DNA of 7,443 nt from Candidatus Saganbacteria bacterium (GCA_020051815.1 JAGVQF010000055.1:1-7443); one strand, 5' to 3'; positions 1 through 5,627 are shown, counted from the stretch's first letter. The notes: generated by a model from the letters alone, not told the origin. Translations and numbers: made by a program.

Positions 1-2
1 AT

Positions 3-371
3 AAAAATGTTCTCATCCTGGGCACCAAGATCGGCGGCCTGCAGAACCGCTCTCTCTTTCGCAAAATAGGGAGCTTCGTCTTTTATCTTTCCGTCCTGCT
101 GCTGATGGGCCTGAAATATGTCGATTACGCGCCGGGAGCCAAGGCCTACCGTAAGAGTTTTCTAAAAAAGTATTTTAACTATATAGATAATTACACCAGC
201 TTTGTCTTGAATCTAACCTTTATCGCTCACGTTAAAAAAGAGCCGGTTGCCGAGATATCTATCGCCTGCGATGACCGCCGAAAGAGCCGTTTCAACCTCT
301 GGCGCGAAGCCGCCAGCAAATATCAGGGCTTGTTCAGTTTAAAATTACGCCAGATCATGGGGAGATTATAA
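3..371 (+). CDS. Glycosyltransferase family 2, C-terminal part (5' end outside window)
   Basis: The reading frame is open from the first complete codon at position 3, before the first ATG at 105, so this is the C-terminal 122 residues of a longer protein and the ATG at 105 is internal. The visible start of the fragment contains LGTKIGGLQNRS, matching the GT2 segment after the DxD region (normally LGSR...N). It continues with a hydrophobic stretch ending in LLMGLKYVDYAPGAKAYRK, which corresponds to the D-x-x-x-G-F/A-x-A-Y-R acceptor-side motif of polyprenyl-phosphate sugar transferases. The basic end (DDRRKSRFNLWREAASKY) resembles the R..G.SK element near the C-terminus of DPM1-like enzymes. 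The nucleotide-sugar binding half is not in the window, so the donor sugar cannot be inferred. The stop is separated by one base from the next glycosyltransferase start, which implies an operon. Family assignment is good; substrate is unknown. Confidence 0.75.
   Translation, partial: KNVLILGTKIGGLQNRSLFRKIGSFVFYLSVLLLMGLKYVDYAPGAKAYRKSFLKKYFNYIDNYTSFVLNLTFIAHVKKEPVAEISIACDDRRKSRFNLWREAASKYQGLFSLKLRQIMGRL
360..363 (+). promoter_or_regulatory. Shine-Dalgarno GGAG for the second glycosyltransferase
   Basis: GGAG lies inside the last codons of the upstream gene, nine bases before the ATG at 373. It supports that start and translation from a polycistronic mRNA. It contrasts with the transcription-unit heads in this window, which lack such a site. 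Confidence 0.6.
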
Positions 372-372
372 A

Positions 373-1089
373 ATGCCAAAAATCATCGTCATCATGCCGG
401 CCTATAACGCCGAGAAAACGCTGGAAAAAACCTTTCGGGACATTCCGAAAGATAAAGTCGACGAGATCATCCTGGGCGACGATTGTTCAAAAGACCACAC
501 CGTTGAGATAGCGCAAAGGCTGGGCATCCGCGTCCTAAAAACTCCGCATAACCTCGGCTACGGCGGCAACCAGAAGATGCTCTACCGCGAGGCGCTCGCG
601 CGCGGCGCCGACGTCATCGTCATGGTCCACCCCGACTGGCAGTATGACGCGACCAAGATCCCCGAGATGTGCGCGCCGATCCTGGCCGGGAAAGTCGACC
701 TGATGATGGGCTCGCGCATCCTTGACGGCAAGAGGGAAGCATATGCCGGCGGCATGCCTTTTTACAAGCTGATCTCCAACCGGTTCCTGACATTTGTCGA
801 AGAAATCACTTTCCATCTCCACCTCTCCGAATATCACACCGGCTTTCGCGCCTTCAGCCGCCGTCTGCTGGAGACGATTCCGTTCGAGGACAATTCCAAT
901 GATTTTGTTTTTGATACGGAAGTTCTGGCGGAAACAGCGGCGGCCGGTTTTACCGCCGGCGAGATCGCCGTTGCCTGCCGCTACTTTGCCGAGGCCTCGG
1001 AGATAAATTTTATCCGCAGCTCCGTCTACGGCCTGCAGACGCTTCTCGTCTGCCTGAAATACATCCTGCGCCTAAAATACAACTTATAA
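373..1089 (+). CDS. Glycosyltransferase family 2 (polyprenyl-phosphate sugar transferase-like)
   Basis: This complete 238-residue GT-A fold protein probably transfers a sugar from a nucleotide donor, plausibly to a polyprenyl phosphate on the inner face of the membrane. The N-terminal strand IIVIMPAYN (residues 4-12) and DD at 36-37 form the nucleotide-binding part. The metal-binding DxD position reads HPDWQYD (86-92), a variant shared by a DPM1-like subgroup rather than the common DADGQ. GSR at 113-115 and YHTGFRAFSRRLLE (154-167) follow as the acceptor-side motif. FDTEVLAETAAAGFTAGEI (180-198) and the RYF..ASEI segment (203-211) match the usual C-terminal end of the catalytic domain. There is no GtrA-like or multi-span membrane extension, so it is a short form. 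The start has GGAG nine bases upstream. The last codons and stop lie inside a 26-bp palindrome that belongs to the next transcription unit. The substrate is not determinable. Confidence 0.87.
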   Translation: MPKIIVIMPAYNAEKTLEKTFRDIPKDKVDEIILGDDCSKDHTVEIAQRLGIRVLKTPHNLGYGGNQKMLYREALARGADVIVMVHPDWQYDATKIPEMCAPILAGKVDLMMGSRILDGKREAYAGGMPFYKLISNRFLTFVEEITFHLHLSEYHTGFRAFSRRLLETIPFEDNSNDFVFDTEVLAETAAAGFTAGEIAVACRYFAEASEINFIRSSVYGLQTLLVCLKYILRLKYNL

Positions 1090-1099
1090 GTTGTATTTT
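1074..1099. promoter_or_regulatory. 26-bp perfect palindrome, operator-like site O1
   Basis: The two halves are perfectly complementary over 13 base pairs, centred between 1086 and 1087, with core ACAACTTATAAGTTGT (1079-1094). The site overlaps the end and stop codon of the upstream glycosyltransferase and lies just before the -35 box at 1102. A related palindrome follows 31 bp downstream, so I infer a binding site for a dimeric regulator, most likely the HTH protein encoded two genes on. Its A-rich left and T-rich right arms could also make it a weak bidirectional terminator, but the stem has few GC pairs. Confidence 0.7.
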
Positions 1100-1101
1100 G
1101 C

Positions 1102-1130
1102 TTGACTTTACAACTTATAGGTTGTAAAAT
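1102..1130 (+). promoter_or_regulatory. Sigma70-type promoter of the toxin-antitoxin-like pair
   Basis: TTGACT (1102-1107) is followed by a 17-base spacer and TAAAAT (1125-1130). The toxin ATG begins eight bases after the -10 box, so transcription would be expected to start on or within a base or two of the ATG. No Shine-Dalgarno sequence can fit in such a leader. The spacer is almost entirely occupied by the second palindrome, which is the expected geometry for repression by steric exclusion of RNA polymerase. Confidence 0.7.
1107..1128. promoter_or_regulatory. 22-bp near-palindrome, operator-like site O2
   Basis: The core ACAACTTATAGGTTGT (1110-1125) differs from the upstream site at one base, which creates the only mismatched pair (1115/1120) in an 11-bp inverted repeat centred between 1117 and 1118. 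It fills the promoter spacer and enters the -10 box. Centre-to-centre distance to the first palindrome is 31 bp, about three helical turns, so two dimers would bind on the same face of the DNA. Confidence 0.7.
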
Positions 1131-1137
1131 ATGATTT

Positions 1138-1842
1138 ATGAACCGGGTTGAACAAGCGCAGGACAAAATACTTGGGATCCTCGCCGGGGAAATAGACGAC
1201 TTTTACCTTCTCGGCGGCACCGCGCTGGCAAAATATTACCTCCACCACCGCCTGTCGGAAGATCTCGATTTCTTCACCCAAAACTTCGATTATCGTCTAA
1301 TTCAGGCAATAAAAGAGCTCTTATCCGCCGCGGTTAAAAAACCGCTGGAGGTGATCAGGGAGCGGGTCAAGGCCGGGAAAATGGTTAGATTGTGCATTTA
1401 TTATGTGCCTTTAGGTAAAAATCATGGGATGAAAATTGATTTTGTGGAAGATATTGTCAAGCCGGTCAAAGAATTTCAAAGGATCAATGGCATAAATGTG
1501 ATGTCCCTGGAAGATATTTATCTGCGCAAAATCCACGCGGTAACCGGCACTCAGCCGCAAATTGATCTAACCGGCCGAAAAACGCATTTCGGCCGCCAGG
1601 AAGCGAAGGATTTTTATGATCTTTATTTTTTGTCTCACACCTTCAGGAATCTTTCTGATTTCGCGCTTAAATATTGTGATAGCAATCAATTAGAAGGTCT
1701 GATTTATTGGTTTCGAACCTATAGCCGGCAGGAAATTAAAGAAGGGCTGATGGATTTAATGACTTTTAAGAAATTTGATTTTTATCAGATGGAACGGCAT
1801 TTTAAAAAGGAGATCGATCGCCTGATCGAACAAATAACATGA
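1138..1842 (+). CDS. AbiEii/AbiGii-family nucleotidyltransferase toxin
   Basis: This 234-residue protein belongs to the nucleotidyltransferase AbiEii/AbiGii toxin family (DNA polymerase beta-like fold). Members act in type IV-like toxin-antitoxin and abortive-infection systems, and some characterised relatives modify tRNA or other targets with nucleotides. The signature is intact: LLGGTALAKYYL (24-35) contains the GG[ST] loop. LSEDLDFF (39-46) supplies the D-x-D metal ligands D42 and D44. MKIDFVED (98-105) supplies the third acidic residue. The C-terminal family motif reads FGRQEAKDFYDLYFL (151-165), where K157, D158 and D161 match the usual RxKDxxDL. The ATG at 1138 is the first in-frame start after the promoter and has no Shine-Dalgarno sequence. 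The stop overlaps the next gene by ATGA. Codons are notably AT-rich compared with the flanking genes, which suggests horizontal transfer. The toxin role is inferred from family and context. Confidence 0.85.
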   Translation: MNRVEQAQDKILGILAGEIDDFYLLGGTALAKYYLHHRLSEDLDFFTQNFDYRLIQAIKELLSAAVKKPLEVIRERVKAGKMVRLCIYYVPLGKNHGMKIDFVEDIVKPVKEFQRINGINVMSLEDIYLRKIHAVTGTQPQIDLTGRKTHFGRQEAKDFYDLYFLSHTFRNLSDFALKYCDSNQLEGLIYWFRTYSRQEIKEGLMDLMTFKKFDFYQMERHFKKEIDRLIEQIT

Positions 1843-2351
1843 AAAGAGATTGGCTCTGGGACCGCAAAATATCGTCAGCTCGAGCGGCGGGTATCCTGGC
1901 TGATCCCGGCCACCGCCGATTTGTTGCCCTGGCCGCTCTCCTGCTCGCCCGAAAAAACAAACCGCGGGAAGTATTTAAACTGCTCTCGCCGATCAATTTC
2001 CGCCAAAACTGGACAAAGATCAAAAAACAAATGCGGCGGGACAACTGGAATCTGCCGCGCATAACTTTCTGGCAGGCGATCTATGAAAAGACCAAAGAAA
2101 AGCTTGGGAAAAAAGGGGGAGCGGTTGGCGTTCAAGCGGCCCCGCAAACCGAAGAGCTTTTGTCGCGGATCGGTAAAATGATCAGTCGACTGCGGAAAAG
2201 CAAAGGCCTGACCCAGCATGACCTGGCCAGAAAACTGAAAATATCTCAACAGATTATTTCACGCGTCGAACAGGGAAGCGAAAACATTTCTCTTTTAACC
2301 TTAAAAAATCTGGCCGATGCTTTGCGGGCAAACTTAAAAATAGATCTTTAG
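1839..2351 (+). CDS. Putative antitoxin: novel N-terminal domain plus C-terminal XRE helix-turn-helix
   Basis: This 170-residue protein is translationally coupled to the toxin through the ATGA overlap. Residues 108-168 form a typical HTH_3/Cro-CI domain: a first helix around IGKMISRLRKSKG, then LTQHDLARKLKISQQIISRVE and a following helix around SLLTLKNLADALR. Residues 1-84 are rich in Trp, Arg and Lys (WLWDRK at 5-10, NFRQNWTKIKKQMRRDNWN at 53-71, FWQAIYEK at 77-84) and form a compact helical domain that I do not recognise by name. A Gly/Ala-rich linker (about 85-105) separates them. Canonical AbiEi antitoxins have an N-terminal winged helix and precede the toxin gene, so both order and architecture differ here. 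I infer that the N-terminal domain neutralises the toxin while the HTH binds the paired palindromes at 1074-1128 for autoregulation. A transcriptional regulator not acting as antitoxin is the alternative. Confidence 0.75.
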   Translation: MKRDWLWDRKISSARAAGILADPGHRRFVALAALLLARKNKPREVFKLLSPINFRQNWTKIKKQMRRDNWNLPRITFWQAIYEKTKEKLGKKGGAVGVQAAPQTEELLSRIGKMISRLRKSKGLTQHDLARKLKISQQIISRVEQGSENISLLTLKNLADALRANLKIDL

Positions 2352-2376
2352 CTTTTTGCCCGCCCCGATGAACTGC

Positions 2377-2405
2377 TTGCAAGGCAAAGTTTAAAGCGTT
2401 AGAAT
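2377..2405 (+). promoter_or_regulatory. Candidate sigma70 promoter of the minor pilin operon
   Basis: TTGCAA (2377-2382), a 17-base spacer and TAGAAT (2400-2405) precede the ATG at 2412 with only six bases between -10 box and start codon. The predicted transcription start therefore coincides with the A of the ATG. The -35 is weaker than in the other promoters of this window, so the call rests partly on the repeated spacing pattern. The 60-base gap after the antitoxin-like gene shows no clear intrinsic terminator, so read-through from the upstream pair is possible. Confidence 0.5.
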
Positions 2406-2411
2406 TCACCC

Positions 2412-3413
2412 ATGAACATGCGGCGCGGATTCACGATCATTGAAGCGGTCATCGTACTGCTGGTCATCGCCGTCATGTCGGTTGTCGCCGTCGCCGCGAT
2501 CAACAATACCATGAACAGCATCCGCCTCAATAGCGCGGCCGACAAAGTCGCTTCCGACCTGCGCTTCGCCCAATCGCTTGCCACTTCTTATTATCAATGG
2601 TACGGCGTCAACTTCCAAACCGGCGTCGCCTCAGCGTACGAAGTTGCGGCCGCCGAACCTTTCCACGTCCCATTTATCGAATCGCCGGCTTATGCCGCGA
2701 AAGTGGCCACGCCGGTCATGACTCCGGCAGGGGGAACATATACGACCGATATAAATGTTACGATCACCTCTTCCACGCCTGGAGCGACTATCCGATATAC
2801 GACAGATGGCTCCAATCCAACAACTTCCTCACCGATTTATACCGCTCCGGTCCCGGTTGCTGGCAATGGGACTGTAATGACCATTAAAGCTAAAGCCTGG
2901 CTGTCGGGCTGGAGGGCCAGCAATATCAGAACAGAAAACTACACGATTTCTTACCCTCCTACAACTACAACTACAACAACCACAACTACAACTACAACTA
3001 CAACTACAACTACAACTACAACTACAACTACAACAACCACAACTACTACTACCACGACGACTACATTACCGACAACAACCACTACCACCGCGTCAACGAC
3101 CACGACAACCACGCCGGGAGCGAATCAATACTATATATATTCGCTCAGCGGAACAGTTGAATCGATCATTGACGATCCAGCCAGCCGCGGCCGGACGATG
3201 GTCATCGGGGTTAGTTCCCAATTTCCCGGCATATCGATCAGTAATGTCTCAATAGACGGGGGCGGCACAAAAATTCTTTTCAGCCCGAATGGCGCCCCTT
3301 ACAATGAGAGCGGCTCCCCCCTTGCCACCGAAGCGATCGTCACGCTAATCAGCGGCTCAGCGACAAAAACTGTTCGGGTCACGCCGAATACCGGCCGCAT
3401 CTACATCCAATGA
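2412..3413 (+). CDS. GspH/FimT-like prepilin with inserted chitobiase C-terminal-type domain and polythreonine stalk
   Basis: This is a 333-residue minor (pseudo)pilin, longer than usual for the family because of an internal insertion. The type III leader MNMRRG ends at G6, and mature FTIIE has Glu at +5, followed by the hydrophobic helix to about residue 30. Residues 31-70 are typical GspH (NSAADKVASDLRFAQSLA, then the YGVNF strand). Residues 101-179 resemble a chitobiase/beta-hexosaminidase C-terminal domain (CHB_HEX_C_1): PAGGTY, then STPGATIRYTTDGSNPT, then a TIKAKAW strand. Residues 184-218 are 35 consecutive threonines, followed by two T6 blocks (221-226, 229-234). Residues 236-333 resume the GspH fold, ending SATKTVRVTPNTGRIYIQ. 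Prepilin peptidase would process it, and it would be assembled at the pilus tip with the next three gene products. The inserted domain could bind surface glycans, and the Thr tract is a candidate for O-glycosylation; both roles are inference. It overlaps the next gene by ATGA. Confidence 0.87.
   Translation: MNMRRGFTIIEAVIVLLVIAVMSVVAVAAINNTMNSIRLNSAADKVASDLRFAQSLATSYYQWYGVNFQTGVASAYEVAAAEPFHVPFIESPAYAAKVATPVMTPAGGTYTTDINVTITSSTPGATIRYTTDGSNPTTSSPIYTAPVPVAGNGTVMTIKAKAWLSGWRASNIRTENYTISYPPTTTTTTTTTTTTTTTTTTTTTTTTTTTTTTTTTTTLPTTTTTTASTTTTTTPGANQYYIYSLSGTVESIIDDPASRGRTMVIGVSSQFPGISISNVSIDGGGTKILFSPNGAPYNESGSPLATEAIVTLISGSATKTVRVTPNTGRIYIQ
2961..3065 (+). repeat. ACAACT hexanucleotide microsatellite encoding 35 threonines
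   Basis: The tract consists only of Thr codons. It contains eight perfect tandem copies of ACAACT at 2982-3029 and two more at 2961-2972. A 27-base segment at 2961-2987 recurs identically at 3018-3044, which suggests expansion by unequal exchange or slippage. Units of six bases keep the reading frame, so copy-number change would alter stalk length without inactivating the gene. The tail to 3065 mixes ACT, ACC and ACG codons, which indicates an older, diversified part. Confidence 0.9.
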
Positions 3414-3811
3414 ATCGGCCTGGCATGACGCTGATCGAAACTGCGATCGGCATGACCATCATCGCGATCGCTTTCTACGCGCTGATCGCCGTTTTCATTA
3501 CTCTGGCGCCGCGTACCGCCCGGGTGGAAAACATCAACAAGAAGATCTATCTGGCTCACGAAAAAATGGAAGAATATCTGACGCGGCCATTCACCAATAT
3601 TACCAGCGTTGGCGCCTCCAGTTTCACCGGCAGTTTCAGCAATTATAATTATCAGATCGTCGTCACTTATGTCGCGACGGCAGACCTCAATACTTCCGTT
3701 GCCGGACCAACTCCCTTCAAGAACGTCAGGACGCGCGTCTGGGGCGGTCCCCTGGATCAATCAAGCACGGTTGAAATTGTGACTCTGGCGGTGTCATATG
3801 AAGGGCAATAA
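3410..3811 (+). CDS. GspI/PilV-like prepilin-type protein
   Basis: This 133-residue protein has a short prepilin leader MNRPG and mature N-terminus MTLIETAIGMTIIAIAFYAL. Glu is at mature position 5, with Met instead of the usual Phe at +1, which prepilin peptidases tolerate. The hydrophobic helix runs to about residue 32 and is followed by an amphipathic continuation (ARVENINKKIYLAHEKMEEYL) and a small beta-rich head with a VRVWGG-like strand near residues 109-113. Size, position between the GspH-like and GspJ-like genes and the LAHEKMEEYL segment fit the GspI/PilV family, a minor pilin of the tip complex. The start overlaps the preceding stop as ATGA and no Shine-Dalgarno sequence is evident, so translation is probably by coupling. 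Assignment to GspI rather than another minor pilin class relies largely on gene order. Confidence 0.8.
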   Translation: MNRPGMTLIETAIGMTIIAIAFYALIAVFITLAPRTARVENINKKIYLAHEKMEEYLTRPFTNITSVGASSFTGSFSNYNYQIVVTYVATADLNTSVAGPTPFKNVRTRVWGGPLDQSSTVEIVTLAVSYEGQ

Positions 3812-4286
3812 TTCCGGCGGCTTCACCCTGATCGAGACGGCCATAGTGATCTCGCTCCTCGCCGTGATCAGTTTTGGCATCGCCAGTTTCATCATGACAT
3901 CGATCCAGGCCTGGCTCCTCATTTCCCAGCGGGACGCGGTGGTCGGCCGCAGCCGTACGGCCATGAACCGGATGGTCTATGAGCTCCGGCGGATCAAGAA
4001 GCCGCAGAACATACTCACTTCGGAGGCGGCCGAAGTCGGTTTTCTCGACCTCGACAGCCAGATCGTCGACTTCAAGCAGTCCGGGGCGACATTATTGCGC
4101 AATGCCGACATCCTGGCAACCGGCCTGGCCAGCCCCGAAGGGCTCCGTTTCACTTATCTTGACGCGACCGGCGAAGTGACCGCCGTTAAACAAGACATGA
4201 GGAGCATCCGCATTTTATTGGTCTTGACCTCCGGCACACAGCTGACAACGCTTGAATCAGCCGCCCGGATCAGGAATCTGCAATGA
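3798..4286 (+). CDS. GspJ/PilW-like prepilin-type protein
   Basis: This 162-residue protein begins with the leader MKGNNSGG, cut after G8, then FTLIETAIVISLLAVISFGI with the canonical Phe at +1 and Glu at +5. After the hydrophobic helix comes a long amphipathic segment (ISQRDAVVGRSRTAMNRMVYELRRIKKPQNI, about residues 37-68) that is typical of GspJ/PilW proteins. The head domain follows, with VGFLDLDSQIVDFK and GLRFTYLDATGEVTA strands, and the protein ends in a short RIRNLQ tail. It overlaps the upstream gene by 14 bases and the downstream gene by four, so all four pilin-like genes are tightly coupled. In the GspHIJK model this is part of the quasi-helical initiating tip. The class call combines head features and gene order; membership among prepilin-like proteins is secure. 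Confidence 0.82.
   Translation: MKGNNSGGFTLIETAIVISLLAVISFGIASFIMTSIQAWLLISQRDAVVGRSRTAMNRMVYELRRIKKPQNILTSEAAEVGFLDLDSQIVDFKQSGATLLRNADILATGLASPEGLRFTYLDATGEVTAVKQDMRSIRILLVLTSGTQLTTLESAARIRNLQ
4272..4275 (+). promoter_or_regulatory. Shine-Dalgarno AGGA for the PilX/GspK-like gene
   Basis: AGGA ends seven bases before the ATG at 4283, inside the last codons of the GspJ-like gene. It supports that start and, with the GGAG at 360, shows that internal operon genes use ribosome binding sites while transcription-unit heads do not. Confidence 0.5.
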
Positions 4287-5572
4287 GGCGCGGGCAAGTT
4301 TTGATCGCGGCGGTTTTTGTCCTGTTAATTGTCGGTTTGCTCGGCTTAATCGCCGTTTCTCTTATTTCCACAGAAAGTTTTTCCGTCATCCAAAATATGC
4401 ACGGCGTTCAGGCGCTCGACGTGGCCGAAGGCGGCATGCGTTTTACTATCGTCACTTCACTGACGGCTGATTCCGACTGGTCGGATAACGCCGATTTCGG
4501 ACCGGTCAGTTTAGGGCCGGGCTCATTTTCTGTTGTTTATATCGCGAAAGCGAAAAAGAACTGTTCTCTGGAAGTTACCGGCACGGTCCAGGGTGTTTCA
4601 AGGACGGTAAAAGCCGGTTTTCGAGGTGGTGGAATACCGTCCCAATTTTCGGATTACGTCGGTTATGGGGGCTCTGCCGGCTCATCCGGCAGTGAATTAT
4701 TGTTCAACAACAATGCTCGTTGCTATGGCTCACTATACTATTATGGGCCGGTGCGTTTCACCTCGAACGCCCAGCAGAGCAGCGGCACGGTTTACAGCAC
4801 AACGATCGACCCGGTTCCCGCGATCGGTATCCCGGACAATTATGCTTCCTGGGAAGCGATCACCACAGTCGAGCCGGTTTCGTTCGATCCCTCTTATTAT
4901 AATAACTGGCTGGCTGTCGCCAATCACGCGGCTGATGACGGCGCCTCTTTGACGGGCGGCACCGTCAATCTGGCGGGCGGCACCAGATACTATGGCTTCA
5001 TCAATTTGAACAACGGAACAATTAATGGTCCGGGGACTCTTTGCGCCGTTAATGCCGGCGCCCGGTTCAGGATCAGGGGGAATTCAACAGTCAACGGCAA
5101 TGTCAGGCTGATCTCCCGCGGCTACATGATGTTTTATCCAAACGCGCCGCGCGCGCTGTTTAACGCCAGCATCGAGGCCATCGCCAATTCATACATTTAT
5201 ATGCAGAATAACACCAGCGTTTCGAGGGAATCGATAGTCTATGCCGGCGGCTCGGACGGCACCTACGGCATCAAAATTGAAGATGACACAAAAGTCAGCG
5301 GCTCATATCTCGCCCCCAACGGCGTGATCCGCGTCATGAATAATGCCACGCTGGAAGGACGCGTCTATGCCGGCAGTATCTGGACGCAAGATTCGGCCGA
5401 CTTTTTCGGCACTTCCTGGGTGTTTTTGGATGTGTCGGGCGGCAGTCAAATAAAAGATTGGTCACAACTGATCCAGACGGACACCGGGATGCCGGCTAGT
5501 TTGCCGCCGGGCTTAGCCACCGAGGAAAGTTCCGCAACTTTTGAAGTCACCGGGTGGCAAGAAAGTTTTTAG
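4283..5572 (+). CDS. PilX/GspK-like prepilin protein with large beta-repeat passenger
   Basis: This 429-residue protein starts with MRRG then QVLIAAVFVLLIVGLLGLIA, a prepilin-like leader and hydrophobic helix. Gln is at +1 and there is no Glu at +5, as is common in PilX/GspK-type proteins that cap the tip. QNMHGVQALDVAEGGMRFTI (37-56) matches the A...AEaG signature of PilX N-terminal domains. From about residue 135 the protein becomes rich in Gly, Asn and Tyr. From 223 to 385 it has short alternating strands and turns (GTVNLAGGT, GTINGPGTL, NSTVNGNVRLISRG, TKVSGSYLAPNGVIRVMNNATLEG), which suggests a beta-helix or bactofilin-like polymer-forming fold. It is not a standard GspK head. The end carries IQTDTGMPASLPPGLATEES, echoed in the broken gene downstream. 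It is probably a surface-exposed tip passenger or adhesin; function is inferred. Confidence 0.8.
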   Translation: MRRGQVLIAAVFVLLIVGLLGLIAVSLISTESFSVIQNMHGVQALDVAEGGMRFTIVTSLTADSDWSDNADFGPVSLGPGSFSVVYIAKAKKNCSLEVTGTVQGVSRTVKAGFRGGGIPSQFSDYVGYGGSAGSSGSELLFNNNARCYGSLYYYGPVRFTSNAQQSSGTVYSTTIDPVPAIGIPDNYASWEAITTVEPVSFDPSYYNNWLAVANHAADDGASLTGGTVNLAGGTRYYGFINLNNGTINGPGTLCAVNAGARFRIRGNSTVNGNVRLISRGYMMFYPNAPRALFNASIEAIANSYIYMQNNTSVSRESIVYAGGSDGTYGIKIEDDTKVSGSYLAPNGVIRVMNNATLEGRVYAGSIWTQDSADFFGTSWVFLDVSGGSQIKDWSQLIQTDTGMPASLPPGLATEESSATFEVTGWQESF

Positions 5573-5583
5573 TCGATCCCCGT

Positions 5584-5611
5584 TTGACAAAACCCCTTTA
5601 TCCTATATAAT
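5584..5611 (+). promoter_or_regulatory. Consensus sigma70 promoter upstream of the chimeric broken gene
   Basis: TTGACA (5584-5589), a 16-base spacer and TATAAT (5606-5611) match both consensus hexamers exactly. Nine bases separate the -10 box from the ATG at 5621, so the leader would be only a few bases. The sequence is closely related to the pilM promoter at 6357-6384, with identical spacing. Confidence 0.8.
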
Positions 5612-5627
5612 TACTCTCAAATGCTGA
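5584..5627 (+). repeat. Promoter-plus-start direct repeat, copy 1
   Basis: This 44-base segment, from the -35 box through ATGCTGA, is identical to 6357-6400 at 36 of 44 positions without gaps. The two copies lie 773 bp apart and bracket the broken gene. Confidence 0.75.

Noticed and set aside
105..371. Stand-alone 88-codon gene starting at the ATG at 105
   Set aside because: The same frame is open to the window edge and the upstream residues match the GT2 fold, so this ATG is internal.
535..837. Antisense open frame inside the second glycosyltransferase
   Set aside because: It lies opposite a clear GT2 gene, shows no recognisable protein pattern and is explained by GC-rich codon bias on the other strand.
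1875..2249. 124-codon antisense open frame opposite the antitoxin-like gene
   Set aside because: The + strand frame has an unmistakable HTH domain and translational coupling; the reverse frame is low-complexity shadow sequence.
2982..3029. ACAACT repeat as a decoy for the regulator binding ACAACTTATAAGTTGT
   Set aside because: The repeat contains only direct copies of the outer half-site sequence, without the central TATA or inverted partner needed for a dimer; sharing six bases is likely chance.
2961..3065. CRISPR-like or other non-coding array
   Set aside because: The hexamer repeat has no spacers and is fully in frame as Thr codons within a pilin gene.
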